This document shows, one piece after another, positions 1 to 11,732 of a DNA stretch of 64,000 bases. Under the pieces are notes generated by a model. It saw only the letters and a program-made list of their open reading frames with translations. It searched no databases and was not told where the DNA came from. The DNA comes from Daucus carota subsp. sativus (taxonomy: Eukaryota > Streptophyta > Magnoliopsida > Apiales > Apiaceae). The stretch covers positions 37,358,390 through 37,422,389 of the forward strand of contig NC_030384.2 of NCBI RefSeq assembly GCF_001625215.2. Reading direction: 5' to 3'. Position 1 is the stretch's first letter. Each line of letters starts with the position of its first letter. Made by a program: the position numbers and the translations under genes.

Positions 1-1120
1 TTCATGAATACATTTGAACTGGAATATGAAACATTCACATACTTCTCTTTTGCTGTAGTTCATGTTAGCAAGGGATTTTTATTTGTTTGCACTTTTTTTG
101 GCAAACACTATCTTGTACAGAAACATGTAACTTTAAGCTCTGAGGAATGGAAGTCGACTGAAAAAGGTTTAATTCTATTTATCGATAATTCCTTTTGATT
201 CAAACAGTAGTACCGCATACGGTTAAATTGAAATATTAAAAACTCGGTTGATTGAGTTTTTATATGGATTCAGTACTAATAAATTTAATTTATTTAGGAT
301 ATATATGAAAATATTGTTTTTTATTGAATAATAAATTGATATATTCTAGAATTTGAATTAGTACTGGTGTTTTAAATCTCAAATTATATTGATAACATCT
401 TTAAATCATGATTTATATTATTAGTCCAAAATTGTTATCCTATTTATATCTCTTTAAAACTTACAATATATATACTACTATAATGTCACTACATCGCTAG
501 TGAAAATAATCTGACAAAATATGAATAATAACATAGTTATTATATATATAAATCTCATAATATCCGAACTACCACATAACATAATACAAAAACTACCATA
601 TAAAAAACTATGTAGGAAGAAAAAAAAGGTTCATAAAACCGGTTAATTTTTATATTTATTTGGTTTGAAAATTCTTTTTGACACAATAACGTTCCGTGTA
701 ATGGTAAGAGCATCTCTAGTGGCGTCGGCTATAATCATTAGTTAAATTTTAAGATATTATGTAAAATTTGTTGAATCTGTAAGACATTGTGCTTCGATGG
801 TATTGACTATATTGGTTGTCTATAATTTAAAAAAATATGTTATAAATAATATATATCAATTTAATATGATAATAAATAATTGACGTGACTAGTTTTGTCA
901 CTATACGACGATGCAAATGGCAGATATTTTATTGTTGGGTTAAGTTTGGCTCCTTATGATTGTAATGCAATACAAATATATCTTTTATTATTTGAGCGGT
1001 GTCCTAAATGCTAATGTAGTAATGAGAGTTTAAAATAGTTATTCTTGAATAATGTAAGCAAAGTATCACATTAATATTTTTTTTGTCAATGAAGTATCAC
1101 ACAATCACTACACGAGATGA

Positions 1121-1795
1121 ACCTTGATATTCAACTAGTTGTGCTATGTCATCCTAATATCAACAATGAAGTATTTTGTGGGCGTTTAGAACCCTTTCTT
1201 AGTGAATATTCATATATAGGTTAGATATTATTGAAAATTAGCTATTTGATCATGTATTCATCAAAATTTTTAATTATATCATAAATATATACGTTGATCT
1301 AGTAGAGTAACTTATACTCTTTACACATCTTTACCTGTGTAGTATCGTCCTGATACTCAACTATACTCAACTAGTTGTGACACTTCATCATGATAATCCT
1401 TTTACCTTCAAATATTATGCAGGTATTTAGGTATCTCTTTAGTAAGTACTTGTATCTTGGTTAAATGTTATTGAGACACGGGTATACCATATATTTAGGA
1501 CTCCTTATTAAATATTCATATTTTAAAAAAATTGTTAAAAATTATGTAATTTGATGGAACATTCACTTTAAATTTCTAATTAAACTTTTATAAATACATG
1601 TGCTGCTTCACTTTCGATGGAATATCATAATGATACTCGATTGATTGGTTGTAATGTATAGCCATGATAATCCTCTTCTAGTCGTATATTTTATAAATAT
1701 TTAATACACTCCTCAGTCCTCACTAAATATCTGTATTTAAGTTAAATATAGTTGAATACACGAACAATACAGATGCTGTTGGTTTGTATAATGGG
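1121..1795. repeat. Three-copy degenerate repeat, about 250-bp spacing
   Basis: Three loosely similar blocks begin near 1121, 1350 and 1631. Each has a phrase like 'gatactcaactagttgt', then 'catcatgataatcc' or a variant, then a segment like 'ttagtaagtacttgtat' followed by 'ggttaaatgttattga'. They are too diverged for exact ends. This looks like an old tandem duplication of non-coding DNA. Confidence 0.4.
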
Positions 1796-2919
1796 TGTCA
1801 CTTTATACGCTAATGATGAAGCGATAAACATGGAACGTTAATTCCAAGTAGATGAGTGCAAATCCAAATTAAAAACAAAAAGACAGAAGTGAATACCCAC
1901 TCTCCTGCCATGCAATTTCGTCAGCGGTGTAGCCAATAATAAAACAATACACACACGTACGAAGATAGCCAAGAATTTCCCTCCCTTGAGATCTCAGGTA
2001 ACTCTATTAAATTATAATCCATAATATTGCTTTCTTTCTCTACAAGTTTTAATCAATATCATCACTTGATAGTAATCCAAACATTAAACTCCATTCCGGG
2101 TACTACAAGAAAGCGCGCAGACATGCATTTCACCACTTAAAACAATATTGTTATACAGTGCATTATATGCAGCAGCCTTGAAGAATAATGAGAGAATAAT
2201 GACTATTAATCTCCCGTCATTAGAAGATTTATATTGCTGATCTCGTTTGTATAATAAAATTTGATTGTTTTTCTTTTAGCGTTTATACAGTAGTTTAAAA
2301 TTTATTTTAAGATTTCACTCAACTAGTTGGTCCAAATCTGTACTATTTGGGGGGCGACAATATCAAGACTCTCGGGAGCACAAAAAAATGAGGATGAAAA
2401 GGAGTTATCCGTACTAATGGAGAGAGTATCGATTAAAATGATGAATGTCATGTATGAGTATATGACCATCTTACCCTCAAAAACTAATATAAATATGCCG
2501 CATCGTTGCACACTATCAGCCTGATCTCTCTTTGATTTCCCAAGGGGGTACCTCAAAACTTTATCAAGAGCATGTTTATGCAACACGGGGTCATATACAG
2601 AGCATGTGCAATTGTTAATGTTTTTTGTACAGCGTGGAATAATTATTGTTTAATGAATAAAGAAATAGAGTCTACTCAGAACTCTCTCCCTCATAGGCTT
2701 TCTTGCGATCTATCTGTGGCTTTTGTTTCACTTAGGTTGCTGGTAATCCTGTGCACGGAGGAGTTGCGAATAGCCTTCATTTCTCCTGCTCCAATAGAAT
2801 ATCTTCTTTGCAACACTTAATATTATGCCATTCACTTATATTACTCATTCGTCTATTACAATGTTTTATATACACCGCAACAGTATTACCTCATCACATA
2901 TATGCGGCGATAACGTATT

Positions 2920-3038
2920 TGCCCCTCCCCCCTCCCCTCTCTCTCTCTCTTCCCCCCTCAACTCTCTCTCCCTCCCTCCTCCCACCTCCTCTCTCTCCCC
3001 TCCCTCTCCCCCTCTCTTTCTCACACACACATACACAT
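2920..3038. repeat. CT-rich low-complexity tract
   Basis: About 100 bases of C and T, mostly CTCTCT and CCCTCCC, end in a short CA repeat. The frames that run through it give artificial Leu/Ser/Pro-rich peptides and are not considered genes. Confidence 0.8.
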
Positions 3039-5219
3039 AAGGATACTCACTATGCAGATTGCAGGATACGCATACCGCCAGAAAGAATGTCGGCCTACAA
3101 CTTGGAGACATACAGGACAGGTAACTGAGTACAAATTTTCTTCGCAGAAGAGATTCACTAAACATGTTGAACTAACTTTGTGCAGACAGTAGTCCCCGAT
3201 CGCACCACGAAGGAACTCCAGTGGAAAATTTTTGCGCCTGATTAATTCGCAACCTCACCACATTCTGGATGAACTCATTATATCGGTACAAAAGTAGCAA
3301 CTACTCGCGCGCCAGGATACTAGTTAAACTTTTCTAGACAAATGATAAGCTGTAACTAGTTGCCACTGCCACATCCTCAAATGTTAATTCATTGAAATGG
3401 AAACTTTATTTATCTTGACAGGGCAAACCATTTCACTTTTATGTAATGAATTTCGGATTGTTCACGTTCCAGTTCTCCATATATCCAATCCCATTTACTA
3501 TGTCCAGAAACTGCCTTACTTGAACTGATCATAACAGTGAAAGAATCATTAGAGCTTGTCCCTAACATTGTTTTATATAATCCGTATTCACTTTGCCTAC
3601 AATTTAGCATTGTATCGGAGCCAGATTAGTCCAATTTCAGATAGATTGATATGGATTATATCCCAAACTTTGTGGAATTTGAATGATTTTAAACAAGGCG
3701 AAGACAAAACTAATATCAACAATCATGAGTTTAGAGTAAAATACATTATCAAGATAACAACAAAATTAACTATGATCAGAGATTCGATGATTTTTTTCTT
3801 GACCGAAGATGATAATGATTTACTACAAGATTTTTTTCGAATGAGGTTGATCTGTAAATTTTTTTAAAGGAAGCGTGATCTGTGAAAAATTTGGAAGGAA
3901 CAATATATCTGGACAGTTTCTCCTCCCGAATTATTTCCTATAATTTTCTATGATAATACTCAAAATTGAGTAAGTGGTTGTTGTAAAAATAAGAAAAAGA
4001 AAAAAGATTTATAGGATAAGAAACTAGTGAAGTACCCCAAAACCTCGTCGCAGCGCAGCAGTTCCTTCATGCTGCATCAGGGGGAGGGTTTTTTCCCTAA
4101 AAAGATATCATTATCAAAATTGTTCCAACTGGAATTGATTAGATATTTAGATCCAATTGGTTCTGGTGGTTTCAGTGAAATTCCCACCTTAATTAGTATC
4201 CAACAATCTACTTAGAAGAGGACATTGCAGTTTCAACTTCTGACGCACACTTCAGTTTAACTTCAAACGCAAGTGTCAGACTAGAACTGAATTCTGATCC
4301 TCACCAGTTGGCTGAAAAGCTGAACTCATGTATGTCGACCATAGCATGGATTCAGAATATTTCTCACAAAAATTACTATGAAATACACGACAGAGAAACT
4401 CAAATTGTTGCAACTGTACTTAAAAATACCTCGAATTAAGGGATGGCATAGGTAGAAGATCTAGAGATGTAAAGGGCTGTAGGATGTGTCTTTTCACAGT
4501 ACTTGAGAATTTGCCTGCAATTTTCTTTTACGTCTGTGCTCCTCGAAGAATTAGCATGATTTTTTCACCTATATCAAACAGATTTACTATTTAAATCTTG
4601 CATACAAGTTATAGATGAGCTAAAGTGACAGGTAAAAGAATACTCTGCCTTATCCCTTCATAGTCTTGAGTAGATATTCTTACCTCTTCTCCAAATATTA
4701 TGTACCAGGTTCGATTCTTCTACAGAAATGTGAGTCGAGACTCAGATTCTCAGAAACTCATCTAACACTTGCAGAAATGCCAGTTTAATCTGTCCATCCA
4801 CCCCATATTAACCACTCAATGTTAATAGTAAATTAGTAATTAACTCCTGAGTCCTGATGAAAATTATTTCTTTCGAAAAAACAAAGTGAATTACTTCTTA
4901 ATGTTATCTTGGCTAACACAATTACTGAATTACTGCTTATTAATCTTGTAAGCAGTCAAACAACTTAAAAAAAGACTTCCTATATAAGCATATGAATACA
5001 AATTCATATGCCGGCAGATGCTTTTGGTCTGTTGAGAACTAAAACTTAAAACAAAACTAGCTTAGTCAAGTGTTAAGCAAGGAACTCTAACTACCAGTGA
5101 AACGGTTGATGTTTAGGAGTTTTCGATCTTGCTAATGGAGAGATTGACTAGTTGTGCTGAATTATATTGACAATTTCTTGATTTCTATAATCAAATTGTA
5201 ATATTTTGAGCTCCTTTGA

Positions 5220-5229
5220 TATATAAAAG
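5220..5229 (+). promoter_or_regulatory. Likely TATA box of the kinase gene
   Basis: TATATAAAAG lies about 290 bases upstream of the kinase ATG. This would give a 5' UTR of roughly 260 bases. Position and match to the plant TATA consensus are the only evidence. Confidence 0.5.
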
Positions 5230-5511
5230 GTCACAGAAATACATATTCTGATATTCCTGTGCCGGCTGAGGCCGGCCTTGTTGCGTGTCATCTTCCTCTC
5301 CCATCCCTGTCTTCTCTTTCAGCACATATTCAGCCTGCAATTCTTCATTCTTCTTTGAACACGTGTGATATCTTACTTAACTCTTGTGTTTGTTTCTTGA
5401 CCATATCAAACTTCAACCATATTTCTTTTGTATTACTAGCTCCTCACAAGCTCATTGGCTTAGAAAAAGTATTACAATCTCTAGTGAAGCGGCACAGCCA
5501 GTCTGCTAGCT

Positions 5512-8024
5512 ATGGGATGTGTTGTAGCTAAGCCTTCCCCGGACTCACCACCGAAAGGTCTGCAGAAGTTAAAGTCTGATAATGGTTATGTTAAAGCTGG
5601 AGGAGGATTTGCTGCAGCCAGGAGATCAACAGGCCAAAGGCTTGTTCCTGTGAAAGATTCTGCTAAAACATTGCGGTCTGCCTCTACAAAGAAAAATAGC
5701 AGTGCTGGTGGCAGCAATGAGGAGATTTTCGCGAGGAAATTTGAGCTGCCAAAAACCACTGAGGATGACGAAGTGCTAGTGGATGGATGGCCTAAGTGGC
5801 TTGTTGATAATATCCCTAGAGACGCTCTTTCGGGTCTGATTCCTAAGAGCGCCGAGTCCTATGATAAGCTTGATAAGGTTAGTTATTGATTTTCTAAATT
5901 GTCAGTTTTTGATTTAGCTAGACTGTTAATGATTGTGAACAAATTCTTAATATGGTTGTTCTACTTGTTCATAGATAGGGCAGGGGACTTACAGTAATGT
6001 GTATAAAGCTCGAGACAGGGACACTGGTAAGATTGTTGCTCTTAAAAAGGTCCGCTTTGATACATCAGAACCCGAGAGTGTGAAATTCATGGCGCGAGAA
6101 ATTAGAATTTTAAGGATGCTTGATCATCCTAACATTGTGAAGCTTGAAGGACTGGCGACATCTAGGATGCAGTACAGTATATATTTAGTTTTTGATTTTA
6201 TGGTGACCGATTTGTCAAGAATTGTTTGCCGCCCTAATGAAAGGCTAAGTGAGTCACAGGTTAGATATTGTCCATCTGACTCCTAGAACTTCCAAATTTA
6301 AAACAAAATGTAAGAAGTTCTATGTCGCTAATGTAGATATCGTTTTTTGAAAAATTCAGGTCAAATGCTACATGAACCAACTGTTGGCCGGACTGCAGCA
6401 CTGCCACGAGAGAGGAATATTGCATCGAGACATTAAGGGATCAAATTTATTAATTGATAGATCTGGAATGCTGAAAATTGCAGATTTTGGGCTAGCAAAT
6501 TTGTATAACCCTGCAAAAAAGATGCCACTAACAAGCCGAGTTGTGACACTTTGGTACCGTGCCCCAGAACTACTGTTAGGTGCAACAGACTATGGACCTG
6601 GAATTGATCTTTGGAGTGCAGGATGTCTTATGGCAGAGATGTTTTCTGGAAGGCCAGTAATGCCTGGTAGGACTGAGGTAAAAAAATATTTATACGAGTT
6701 CTACTCAAGTTTACAATCTATTACAAGCGATTGCTATATTCAAAGATTTGAGATTCCTGTGTTTTAGGTTGAGCAACTGCACAGAATATTCAAGCTCTGT
6801 GGTACACCCTCAGAAGAATACTGGAAAAAGTTGAAGGTGGCCACAACTTTTAGACCACCACACACGTACAAGCCTAATTTTCGCGAAGCTTTTAAAGACT
6901 TGCCAAAATGTTCTTTAGGCCTTTTAACCAACCTTCTTTCTCTGGATCCTTCACTTCGCGGTTCTGCTCACTCTGCCCTGAAAAATGAAGTATGTGCCTT
7001 ATGAAAGTTAATTACGATTTACGAGTATATGAAAACCAATACATGGAAGTGATTGTTTTAGCTCTATGCCATCTTCTGAGTACAGTTTTTCCATACAAGA
7101 CCGCTGGCCTGTGGACTTTCAGATTTGCCTATGCTTCCCAAGGAGGTGGAGGAGGACGACGTGCAATCTAAGGATAAGAGAAGGTAAACTATATTCCCCA
7201 GAAGTTTCACCATAAGCGATTACATTATGATTTTTCCATGTTTACAATTGAGAATGTTGTTCTCCAAAATGTTATACAGGCAATTGAGGAAGTCAAGAAC
7301 AAGGCTGTTGTCACAGAAACAGCCAGGCCATCAGAGTGAGCAGCCTGTACAAACTCTTAAAGACGATTCAGAATATACGAGAGAGGTAAGCCTAACAATA
7401 ATCATTTCGAGTTCTTCAATAAAGCACCAACCTAGTAGCACACTGTAAATAAAATAAAATCTCAGTTTTATGCTACTGGCAACTCGTCAGTTCCAACAGA
7501 CAAGCATTTTATACTGAATTTTCTATATGATGGCCTAATTCAGAACAAAGTCATTGTTTTACCAAAACGAATCGATATGATAGCATAATCTGACAATGTT
7601 CAAACATCAATAGTTTATACCTGCATTCTAAAACAATAATGATATACTTTAGGTGCAAAAAAGAATTGTGGAGCCAAGTGGAGGTGGCGAGGTGTCGCGT
7701 GGCAGTACCATGAGCTCTTCCTCTATGGAAACACCGACTGAGGATGCAATTGAGTCTAAATCCCCTCCATCTGCACTCTCACCGCATATCATAACCGAGG
7801 AAAAGCAGGCGTCTCCTAAAATAGAAGCCCCTCCTGTTGTTAACAAGAATGTGAAAAGCAGACCTCCGTTACCTACGACCACGAAGACTCGATCTCTGAT
7901 AAGGTACAAAGAGTACAATGACAAAAGATACAGGTCTAATCAGGTGCAGAGGTCTGTTTCAACTAGAGAGCACAGAAAAAATGATACCAGAATTCATCAT
8001 AAACTACACGGTTTGGATGATTAG
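5512..8024 (+). CDS. CDK-like Ser/Thr protein kinase (At1g54610/IBS1-like)
   Basis: Seven exons: 5512-5877, 5975-6259, 6360-6677, 6768-6989, 7086-7183, 7280-7385 and 7653-8024, all with GT-AG introns, giving 588 aa. The protein starts MGCVVAKPSP; Gly2 and Cys3 form a typical N-myristoylation plus palmitoylation signal, suggesting membrane attachment. After about 120 variable residues comes a CDK-like kinase domain with the glycine loop IGQGTYSNVYKA, the ATP lysine in VALKKV, a PESVKFMAREI helix in place of PSTAIRE, catalytic HRDIKGSNLL, DFGLA, and T-loop to APE region TSRVVTLWYRAPE. All catalytic residues are present. The basic, Ser-rich tail is disordered. These features match a plant-specific membrane-anchored CDK-like family. 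The exon 5 acceptor was placed at 7085, because this continues the conserved NEFF...PLAC stretch. Substrates cannot be read from the sequence. Confidence 0.93.
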
Positions 8025-8817
8025 AAGCTGAAAATAATGCCCAACTGTAATTTTATTCCGATTCTTGTATTCTTGGATTTGAATGATGTCTTGGTTCTTT
8101 TAATTTGCTCAACAGGGAATTGAGGCTAGCACTCAGTAAATTGAAAAAAGTAAGACATGTATAGTTAGTTGCCTATAATACAATTATAAAGTTGTCACAC
8201 TGTATTTCACAAAATTGCAGATCAGGACGCTTTCGCATTATCGCATATAGTTAGTGTGTGTTCATGGACAAACATCAGGAAATCCGATTAATTACACGTC
8301 AGAAACGCCCTTCACTCTTCACCTTAAAAGTACAAATTTACTCGTGAATCTACGTGAGTAGTTGTAGCGACATGAATACATATATAACAATAGTTTTCAT
8401 GCATTTAGTTTTCGGTGGCCTACCTTACCAAACTATTCGTTCATATGTATCAACGTGGTAGCTCGCTCTGATATCTCGTAATAATCTAGCTACCCTGTAA
8501 AGTTTCAGCCACAAATACACAAAGGCGATGGTGAGCCAGGTTAACGCATGTTTCTCGTTTCACATCATAAAATATCTCCAGGTAGCTAAATATTATCAGT
8601 TTATTACCGAAAGTAACTAAACATGCAAACGAACACCGGTATAACTTATAATTTTGCATGTTCTATATAAACACACCTGAAATTATAATTTTGCCATTAT
8701 TAGATAAAATCGAATATAAGTTAAAGACATTATAAAATCACAAGCCCGAATGAGATAAAATGAATTTATTCGTAGAACGCGGTAGACACCGCAAGCAAAG
8801 CACAGATGACATGAAAC
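8025..8817. other. Convergent 3' region between kinase and peroxidase 1
   Basis: The kinase (plus) and peroxidase gene 1 (minus) point towards each other, so this interval should hold both 3' UTRs. No other gene is visible. It contains one copy of the block shared by the 3' flanks of the peroxidase genes (8488-8560). Confidence 0.6.
8488..8560. repeat. 3'-flank block of peroxidase array, copy 1
   Basis: The block contains 'gtttcagccacaaatac' followed by 'acgcatgtttctcgttt'. It recurs downstream of peroxidase gene 2 (11375-11450), and in diverged form at 15045-15122 with no peroxidase gene beside it. It therefore marks the extent of the duplicated unit. Confidence 0.6.
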
Positions 8818-10690
8818 TTAAAATCCCATTAAAGTTTCCAAGCCCTCTTCCACAACACTAGACAAGGTACTGCTGGTGGGATTCCTAGCGGAGCAATTTG
8901 CCCGAATCTCCCCTTGTGTTCCCGTCAGCACATTCAACATTCCCATCTTAAGCATACCAATAATAAAATTCTCGTAAAACAAGCTCTGGTTGACAGCAAA
9001 ACTTGTGACAATGCTCCGTGTCCTGTTATCCGTATACAAATCCTGGTCCGAAGTGAACAGCCCTTGCCGATTCATGAGGTCGACATAGTACTTGTTGTCG
9101 AATACATTCGGGGTTCGGATATCGAGATTAGTCGTGTTGGTAGAGTTTGTGGTTGGACAAGTGATTTTGAGGTTCGTAGCAAAGGTTTGATCCATGGTAG
9201 AGTCTTGGGTGGGGTAGAGTCTACTGGTGAAAGAAGTGCAATGACCAATGCCGATTGTGTGGCCCCCGGAGAGTGCGACAGCGTCGGTGGTGGTGAGATT
9301 TTTGGTGGCCAGAGAGGAGAGGATGTCACTCGTATTCGAAGTTGGTGCGGGAAGGTTAGCGAGAGTGTCATTTTGGGTTGCGAAGTCGAGGCTGTCGCGG
9401 CGTCCGAATGGCACGCTGTAGTTTGGACCACCGGACTGTTTAAGAGACAAAAAAAATAGTGAATTAATTAGGTATACATAAAATTATGCTACAAAAGTCT
9501 TGAATGAAAATACCAAAATCTAAATGTAATGTCTGTCTATATATTATTACTATATGAATCCAGAACATTTGTTATATTTGGTAATGCATCCTGCTGGGAG
9601 CGGATCTGGAAACAAAATCTTGAGGACACCAAGCAAATTTTCAGAAAACGTTTATATGTTTTTAAATTTTGGGGGACAATTTTATAATTGTGTAAAATTT
9701 AGAATGGTGAAGAAAATGTAAAAAAAGTTCTTGGGGAGGCACTTGTCCCCCGTGCCTCTTACTAGATCCGCTCCTGCATCTTGCAGTACGTTCTTGAAAA
9801 AAAAAATTCTCATCAGGACTCAAGAGCCATGATCTAGTTACCGAAACAAAAACATGTAGCATGAAAAAGAAAATAATAGAGTTTTATATATAAACTCCAT
9901 CAATCTTGCGCTCACAAAGCTAGAAAGTTATGGGTAATTAGGTGGGTATTTACCAGAACAACTGCATCACGAGCCGCAACAGCAGTAATATCAGCACATG
10001 AGACAACACTCCCACATTGATTCTGAACTAGGCTCCTGAGTTCTTCGATGATCTGAAAAGCCTGGGGCCTTAATGTAAGGTTCGGTGTTGCATTTTTTTC
10101 GCCTGGTCCACTTGCTGAACCATCTAGCAGAACTGACGCATCACATCCCTGGCATCGTATATATATTACAGACAACACTACATAAATTGCCATCGAATAA
10201 TTTTAAATCCTCAGCAGTTAATCAAGAAAAATTAATAATTACCAACAGTTTATTAAGTTCTAGAGTATAATTATATAGCAAATAAAAAAAAGTCTTTTAA
10301 TTTCACATATCTGAAATTATCTGAATACCTCAACTGGTGCAAATAAGAAAATAAACTAACAGCTCCACTGTCTCTAACTAAAACTTAGTAAGAACAATTA
10401 TGATGACGATGAGTGTAAGTTTGAAATGTAGAAACCTGCACAAAACAATCATGGAAGTGCAACCGGAGCAATCCAGCCGCAAGTCCTATATCGGAGGCGA
10501 ACTCAGTCTGAAGCCTTGTCCTGACGATGGTTTCAAAGTCAGGGCAGCTTGTATTATAGAAAGTGTAGGAGAGTCCTGACACCAGAGGCGGAGTTTGTGC
10601 TTCCGACACATACAAGTAGCCGGAAGAGAGTAGCAAAAGACATGGTACGATAAGTAGTTGGGAAATTAAAGAAGCAAAAGTTGAGGCCAT
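8818..10690 (-). CDS. Class III peroxidase, peroxidase 12-like (array gene 1)
   Basis: Three exons in transcription order: 10690-10436 (85 aa), 10148-9954 (65 aa) and 9435-8818 (205 aa), giving 355 aa. Residues 1 to about 31 are a hydrophobic secretion signal, so the enzyme should act in the wall or apoplast. It would oxidise phenolic donors with H2O2. Diagnostic motifs are the distal site LHFHDCFVQGCDASVLL, VSCADI, the proximal haem histidine in ALSGGHTIG, FDNKYYVDLMNRQGL and GEIRANCS. The eight conserved cysteines are present. The two introns, both phase 0, follow FVQ and VVL; the third intron common in this family is absent. The closest family known to me is Arabidopsis PER12. It is the nearest relative of gene 2. 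Intron 2 (9436-9953) carries a small MITE. Confidence 0.95.
9597..9774. mobile_element. Small MITE in intron 2 of peroxidase gene 1
   Basis: The 178-bp segment starts GGAGCGGATCTGG and ends CTAGATCCGCTCC, an inverted repeat of about 10 bp. TGCATCCTG lies just outside the left end (three bases away) and TGCATCTTG directly follows the right end: an 8/9 match compatible with a 9-bp Mutator-type target duplication. The offset on the left leaves the exact boundary uncertain. Confidence 0.45.
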
Positions 10691-10739
10691 GATTTTTGTT
10701 GCTTCTATGTTTGTTCAGGTATTAAGTGCAAGGGAGCCT

Positions 10740-10749
10740 GTATATATAC
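10740..10749 (-). promoter_or_regulatory. TATA box of peroxidase gene 1
   Basis: On the minus strand a GTATATATAC-type TATA element lies about 50-60 bases upstream of the ATG at 10690. Gene 2 has a matching element at the same distance. Confidence 0.55.
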
Positions 10750-11149
10750 AATTTTTTGATTGACGTAGATAGCTAACTAGGTTGAAAATCCCATGCACTT
10801 CACTAGCCGCAGATATTTACAATTTCGGGGATTTTTTTTTTATTATTTCTCGACGCAACGTGATAAAATTAATCTTTTGGGGATTTCATAAAATGCTAAC
10901 ATCGATCGATAAATGTTGAGAGTGAAACCGGAATTAACAAAAAATGCTTTCTATTGTACAGTAGTAAGTATAATTTATACTACATTGCGCGGTAATGATA
11001 TCATTTAACACATATTAATCCACATTAATTACACCAAACTTAGATTACCCTAATTGTTTGAAGTTTGATATTACACTGATTGTTAATTTGAAGTTTGATA
11101 GTACATATTTGGACTATCAATTGGTGTCCGTTGATATGTTATCTACTTT

Positions 11150-11341
11150 CGAATTTTCTATGGTGTGCGCAAGGGCACACAATAGTCACTAACTCCCATG
11201 AAAATTCTAGCTTTTGATTGGTGGATGGATAATAAATGTAAATGGCCCCCTGCATTCACATCAATTTCACCAATCAAAACAAGTCATTTTCATGGTAGTT
11301 TGTGCTTATTGTGTGCCCTTGGGCACACATTAGAAAGACCG
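11150..11341 (+). mobile_element. Mutator-type MITE, palindrome-ended family, copy 1
   Basis: 192 bp between perfect 9-bp target duplications ATCTACTTT (11141-11149 and 11342-11350). The left end begins CGAATTTTCTATGGTGTGC; the right end is its imperfect inverse and ends TTAGAAAGACCG. Inside each end is a small hairpin, GTGTGCCC/GGGCACAC in consensus form. It lies just beyond the conserved 3'-flank block of peroxidase gene 2. Confidence 0.88.
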
Positions 11342-11374
11342 ATCTACTTTATAATACTCTAACCATCCTTCAAA

Positions 11375-11450
11375 GTTTCAGCCACAAATACTGAAATACA
11401 CAAAGGTAGTCATTGGCCAGCTGAACGCGTGTTTCTTGTTTAACACAATG
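11375..11450. repeat. 3'-flank block of peroxidase array, copy 2
   Basis: Contains 'agtttcagccacaaatac' and 'gaacgcgtgtttcttgttt', like the block at 8488-8560. It lies about 280 bases beyond the stop codon of peroxidase gene 2, a similar spacing to copy 1 and gene 1. Confidence 0.6.
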
Positions 11451-11732
11451 CACTGTACATTTACTTGGTTACAATTTGATCACCATAAAGCAGATGTGGA
11501 ATTTAGACTTTTGCATTTAACTCTATTTACTGAAATTTATTGGTTTTCATTAATCATCCTTACAAATTTCATACATCCATTACGTCAACTTTAATTTCAG
11601 CAAATAATTTTATTAGTTATTGCAATTTAACCCGGGTCACTGATATGAAAGTTTTCAATATATAGATATATAAAAAGTCATTTATTTGTAAAGACCGCTT
11701 GTCACAGCAAGCAAACACAGATGATAAGAAAT

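Larger units (their letters stand above)
1..5210. other. AT-rich intergenic region
   Basis: No coding region can be supported here. Short open frames exist (for example 4-198, 2751-3128 and 4027-4215), but they lack family similarity, and several run through low-complexity DNA. A degenerate repeat (1121-1795) and a pyrimidine-rich tract (2920-3038) are listed separately. A motif like the end of a Tourist MITE (GAGCATCTCTAGTGG) occurs near 708, but I found no matching right end. A tRNA B-box-like GGTTCGATTC at 4709 has no A box or cloverleaf around it. Confidence 0.6.

Noticed and set aside
2751-3128. 125-codon open frame
   Set aside because: It runs through the CT-rich low-complexity tract; the Leu/Ser/Pro peptide is an artefact of composition.
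4027-4215. Short frame with phrase DPIGSGGFSEIP resembling a kinase glycine loop
   Set aside because: The match is a few residues only. No VAxK lysine, HRD or DFG follow, and a stop comes soon after. The true kinase gene lies downstream with its own complete domain.
4707-4720. tRNA B-box-like GGTTCGATTC
   Set aside because: No A box at the right distance and no cloverleaf stems; not called as a tRNA gene.
8914-9459. 181-codon frame on the plus strand opposite peroxidase gene 1
   Set aside because: Shadow of the real exon on the minus strand; similar antisense frames appear opposite every peroxidase exon 3.
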